This document shows positions 61,222 to 64,000 of a stretch of DNA of 64,000 nucleotides, piece after piece; position 1 is the first letter of the stretch; each line of letters starts with the position of its first letter. The notes beneath the pieces were generated by a model. The model ran no database searches. It was not told where the DNA came from and worked only from the letters and a program-made list of their open reading frames with translations. Made by a program: the position numbers and the translations under genes. The DNA is from Megalonaias nervosa (taxonomy: Eukaryota > Mollusca > Bivalvia > Unionida > Unionidae): NCBI GenBank assembly GCA_016617855.1, contig JAECUM010003660.1, positions 62,001 to 126,000 on the forward strand, given 5' to 3'.

Positions 61222-62619
61222 ATGTTCAAGCGAATATCTGATCCCGCATTCGACATGGAAGCACCAGTACTTAAAGATGAGTCTATGCGTGATTATCAAT
61301 ATTATTCTTATGACGCTCGAATTCCAGATCAGCGTGGACGAATTGAACTACAAGTTCAGGATACAAGTAGGTATTTCTTACCCGCTGGGGCTTTTATTGA
61401 AGTAGAAGGTGAAATTTTAAATATCGCTAATCCTGCAGCACCAGTAGCATATGGAGACGATGTTAGTGTCGGTTTTGTTAATAATGGTATTATGGCGTTA
61501 TTTGATAGCGCTACGTATATGATTGATGGTAAAAATATTGAATCAATTCAGAAAGACGTTGACGTTGCAACGACAATACTTGGCCTTGCAAGATACAGCG
61601 ACGATTATTCAAGATCGGCTGGCCCGTCAATGATGTTTGCAAAAGATACTTCTAATTCTCCAGAGCATCAACAATATGAAATAAGACGACCAAGAAATTT
61701 TGCTAGAAACGCCGATGCTGATGTACAAAGTATGATTATTAATGTAGATCCAGATTTTAATTTAGGATTTAGATCACGTCGAGCAATGTTGCGTGGTGGA
61801 AGAAGAGCATTTTCATGTGCGATTCCACTATCACATATATTTGGATTTTGTAGAAATGTCAGAAAAGTCATTTTCGGAGCTAAGCACACAGTTGTACTTG
61901 TACGAAAAGCAACCGACGATGATGCAATCTGGCGACCCGCTGGTACTGATCCTGGTAGAGTAATTCTGACAAAACATTCATTATGGATGCCGGTGATGAC
62001 TCCAACAATACCTAAAGAAGAACATCTACTCTCTTTTATGAATCAAGGTGGTAAATCAGCGTTGTCATGGTTAACAATGACCACAGATGCTGTTCAGAGT
62101 GCAATTAATGGTTTATTTACATGGCAAATAGCCTCTCATCAGGGAATATCCGCACCACGACATATATTTATTGCATTTCAAGATGCTGCACGAGTAAACA
62201 GTCAAAATCTTAGTATTATGATATTTGACAATCTTGGTGTTTCCGAAGTTTCTTTAAGAATAAATGGACATCAAGAACCATCCGAGGATATATTACTGAA
62301 TTTTGAACAAAATCATGTAGCACCTGCATATCATCATCTAATGACGTTCATGGGTCGTGATCAAAATATTGATACTGGTTTACAAATATCACAATTGGAT
62401 TTTACAACCCTATATCCAATTTATTACTTTTCGCTCGAACATTTAGATTTAGCCAGACAGTCAGTAGTCGATATACACTTTCGAGCTCGTGTTAACAGAA
62501 ATATTATAGATATTCCTAATTACAGAGCAATTGCTGTCATACTCAGCGATAAATCGATGTTACTTGAAGGTGCTGGTGGACGAATGCGAGTAGTTGATGC
62601 GCCAGTAGAAAACATGTAA
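61222..62619 (+). CDS. probable double-jelly-roll major capsid protein, 465 aa
   Basis: Single intact frame, the largest gene of the element. Early on: a beta-rich segment with R-I-E-L-Q-V-Q-D-T-S-R-Y-F, then V-N-N-G-I-M-A-L-F-D-S-A and a following D-G-K-N-I-E, the region where such capsids build the first barrel. The middle has I-P-L-S-H-I-F-G-F-C-R-N-V-R-K-V-I-F-G-A, then R-K-A-T-D-D-D-A-I-W. The end has V-V-D-I-H-F-R-A-R-V-N and a strand rich in A-V-I-L-S-D-K. I recognise this layout (two beta domains joined by an I-P-L-x-x-x-F-G-F segment) from capsid proteins of adenovirus-class elements integrated in invertebrate genomes. At 465 aa it is shorter than many Polinton capsids. The protein forms the shell trimer. 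Placement beside a minor protein and an adenain-type protease supports the call. Confidence 0.72.
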   Translation: MFKRISDPAFDMEAPVLKDESMRDYQYYSYDARIPDQRGRIELQVQDTSRYFLPAGAFIEVEGEILNIANPAAPVAYGDDVSVGFVNNGIMALFDSATYMIDGKNIESIQKDVDVATTILGLARYSDDYSRSAGPSMMFAKDTSNSPEHQQYEIRRPRNFARNADADVQSMIINVDPDFNLGFRSRRAMLRGGRRAFSCAIPLSHIFGFCRNVRKVIFGAKHTVVLVRKATDDDAIWRPAGTDPGRVILTKHSLWMPVMTPTIPKEEHLLSFMNQGGKSALSWLTMTTDAVQSAINGLFTWQIASHQGISAPRHIFIAFQDAARVNSQNLSIMIFDNLGVSEVSLRINGHQEPSEDILLNFEQNHVAPAYHHLMTFMGRDQNIDTGLQISQLDFTTLYPIYYFSLEHLDLARQSVVDIHFRARVNRNIIDIPNYRAIAVILSDKSMLLEGAGGRMRVVDAPVENM

Positions 62620-62630
62620 TTAGATCGTTT

Positions 62631-63041
62631 ATGAATATTATAATGTCGTATAATCACGTTAGTGTTAGTCTGACTCCTGGTCAGATTAAAAGGATACAAT
62701 CAGCATCAAAATATAATTGTGGATTAAAAATATTGCTAAAGAAAGATCAGATGAGCGGTTCAAATAAATTATCTCTTACAGAACGTCAGCTCAGGCATTT
62801 CAATGAAGCCAAAAAATCAAATAAAGGTATAAAACTTAATCTTTCTGCGGGTGCCATTAAAGATATAATTAAGACAGGTGGTATATTTCCACTTCTTGCA
62901 GCAATACCAGCATTAATAGCTGCTGCAGCTCCAGCTGTTGCAAAAGCAGCTGCATTAGGCGCTGTTGGAACCGCTGCTGGAATGGCATTAAAGAAAGCAA
63001 CAGGAAAGGGAATCAAAAAAAAAAAAGGGGAAGGGGTCTAA
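62631..63041 (+). CDS. small virion protein with hydrophobic segment and basic tail, 136 aa
   Basis: Begins 11 bp after the capsid stop; ATG 62643, four codons in, is an alternative start. The N-terminal half has two similar short segments (V-S-V-S-L-T-P-G-Q-I-K and K-L-S-L-T-E-R-Q-L; a third, K-L-N-L-S-A-G-A-I-K, follows), suggesting an internal repeat. Next comes a very Ala-rich hydrophobic helix of about 35 residues. The tail is basic with K-K-A-T-G-K-G-I and a run of Lys. The arrangement (hydrophobic segment followed by basic tail) resembles membrane-active or core proteins such as adenovirus pX/pVI. An A-run at about 63015-63026 encodes the Lys tail. Confidence 0.65.
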   Translation: MNIIMSYNHVSVSLTPGQIKRIQSASKYNCGLKILLKKDQMSGSNKLSLTERQLRHFNEAKKSNKGIKLNLSAGAIKDIIKTGGIFPLLAAIPALIAAAAPAVAKAAALGAVGTAAGMALKKATGKGIKKKKGEGV

Positions 63042-63048
63042 GATTGCC

Positions 63049-63527
63049 ATGGACTCCACATTCATGGTACGGAAAAGGCCTAAGATTACCAGGGACAGTT
63101 TACTAATATCTCCTATGTCCAATTTTGATTTACTAGATGCTGCTAAAAATTAAAAATAAAAAACTTCAGAGGTGTTTTCATGCGTGATCAATTACCAAAA
63201 CAACCAAATAACATTGAAACCAGTATTATTAATCTCGATGAAAATTCTGGTCCAGGCACGCATTGGGTCGCTTATGCAATAGATCCACGTGGAATTATTT
63301 ATTTTGATTCATATGGACTAGCTCCACCAAAAGAATTCTTAAAGTATATTAGCGGCTATCAAAGTACTCCAATATGGTATTCAACATTACCTACACAAAC
63401 ATTAACTGATCCACCAATATGTGGTCGAGAAGTACTCAACGTACTTGATGCTATATCAAAATCAACAAAACCACCTCACAAAGTTGTACATGAATATACT
63501 ACGTTGTCACATTTAAACAGATATTAG
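63049..63527 (+). pseudogene. adenain-type cysteine protease, frameshifted near its N-terminus
   Basis: The intact downstream frame (ATG 63180, 115 codons) has the adenovirus-protease signature: G-T-H-W-V-A-Y (catalytic His, residue 28 from that Met), Y-F-D-S-Y-G (acidic residue, Asp43), Gln73, and P-I-C-G-R-E-V-L (catalytic Cys81). Upstream, a second frame from ATG 63049 ends at TAA 63151-63153 and contains S-N-F-D-L-L-D-A-A, the usual N-terminal approach of these proteases. The two parts lie in different frames and meet in an A-rich stretch at 63145-63170, so a single-base indel is likely. The enzyme would mature capsid precursors. The copy is probably inactive unless frame is restored by recoding. 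Confidence 0.75.
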
Positions 63528-63535
63528 TAAATATA

Positions 63536-64000
63536 ATGGTGGATATTTATGGAAGATCTTCTCGTGGTAAAGGTCATCAGCAAGCTGATTTATCTAAATA
63601 CGCAACATCCGATCAGCTCAGAAATGAGATTGATGATTTATTAAACATAACCAGTGTGGATCAAAACGAAGTAGTTGTTTTTCAGGATAAAGAAGGACGA
63701 TTAAAAACTAGTAATATACAACTGCCAGATGTACTTATACGAGTTCCTAATGCTGTTGTTAATAATATAGTTACTTTTACTGATCAGGGTAAAATACAAG
63801 ATTCCGGTACGTCAGTCAACGATTATATTAAGAAAGCTGGTGATTCATTTACAGGTAGCATTATTATGAATGAAAATAAAATTACAGGTTTTGGAAACCC
63901 AACCGCAGATGAAGACGCCGCAACAAGGAAATATGTCGACGATCAAGAATCTAAGTACGTATTGGCCAACGGCGGTATAATGCGTGCATTTCTCAACATG
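63536..64000 (+). CDS. fibre/tail-like structural protein, N-terminal 155 codons (runs off the window)
   Basis: Starts at ATG 63536, 8 bp after the protease stop, and stays open to the last base. It begins M-V-D-I-Y-G-R-S-S-R-G-K-G. A G-F-G-N-P-T-A-D-E-D-A-A-T-R-K-Y-V-D segment at about 63893-63946 is of the kind repeated in phage and viral tail-fibre proteins. Beta-prone Asn/Thr/Val-rich sequence lies between. It may be the attachment fibre of the virion; the knob would be outside the window. Product and length are uncertain. Confidence 0.6.
   Translation, partial: MVDIYGRSSRGKGHQQADLSKYATSDQLRNEIDDLLNITSVDQNEVVVFQDKEGRLKTSNIQLPDVLIRVPNAVVNNIVTFTDQGKIQDSGTSVNDYIKKAGDSFTGSIIMNENKITGFGNPTADEDAATRKYVDDQESKYVLANGGIMRAFLNM

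Larger units (their letters stand above)
59313..64000 (+). mobile_element. integrated Polinton/adintovirus-class element, left structural module
   Basis: Seven tightly packed same-strand genes, with gaps of 8 to about 40 bp or overlaps, no introns, no transposon insertions and more CpG than the host DNA. A probable double-jelly-roll capsid, small virion proteins, an adenain-type protease and a fibre-like protein form a virion module. DNA polymerase B, integrase and packaging ATPase, which define the class, are not seen in the window. The right border lies outside; the left border is unresolved. One in-frame stop and one frameshift indicate the copy has been decaying but is not ancient. Confidence 0.72.

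Noticed and set aside
63142..63153. Programmed -1 frameshift in the protease gene
   Set aside because: The local sequence (GCT AAA AAT TAA) lacks a canonical X-XXY-YYZ slippery heptamer; an indel or assembly error is simpler.

Overview
The window is animal nuclear DNA: AT-rich, full of microsatellites and minisatellites, with small exons in GT-AG introns of up to about 8 kb and a high load of transposable elements. Three tRNA-derived SINE copies have a 3' region of a type I associate with molluscs and related lophotrochozoans. A marine lophotrochozoan, perhaps a bivalve, is my best guess. This is an inference from repeats, not a proven placement.

One host gene can be assembled. Nine coding segments plus one duplicated alternative exon, all on the + strand between 10924 and 47109, keep reading phase across every junction. 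They encode the C-terminal 297 residues of a DUF885-family protein (PF05960, metallopeptidase-like), including an H-E-T-V-P-G-H-H motif. Its 5' exons were not recognised. The most striking host feature is a tandem pair of 65-nt exons (36524-36588 and 36641-36705), 52 nt apart. They differ at 7 bases and one residue (Arg/Lys). Either one alone keeps the frame; both or neither gives an early stop. This is the arithmetic of mutually exclusive exons.

The introns and flanks are layered repeats. There is a family of about 0.9-kb LTRs (seven copies: one 5'/3' pair and five solo). A decayed Ty3/gypsy-like element at 48415-55275 has integrase upstream of reverse transcriptase (Gmr1-type order). A DIRS-like element at 30158-36374 has inverted ends and a nested solo LTR with a 5-bp TGGGG duplication. 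There are fragments of three LINEs, a hAT-like transposase split by a solo LTR, and a 5.1-kb unit with CCCTTAG inverted ends inserted inside one unit of an older degenerate repeat. Tandem arrays have units of 56, 31, 25 and 24 bp. The 24-bp array at 39637-46318 has about 275 units and produces dozens of meaningless open frames.

From about 59.0 kb to the window edge the character changes: compact, CpG-richer, intronless genes on one strand with gaps of 8 to about 40 bp or overlaps. They include a probable double-jelly-roll major capsid protein, small basic or hydrophobic virion-type proteins, an adenain-type cysteine protease and a fibre-like protein running off the end. This is the structural module of an integrated Polinton/adintovirus-class element. 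It shows decay (an in-frame TAG in the first gene, a frameshift in the protease). Replication genes (polymerase B, integrase, packaging ATPase) are not in the window and may lie to the right.
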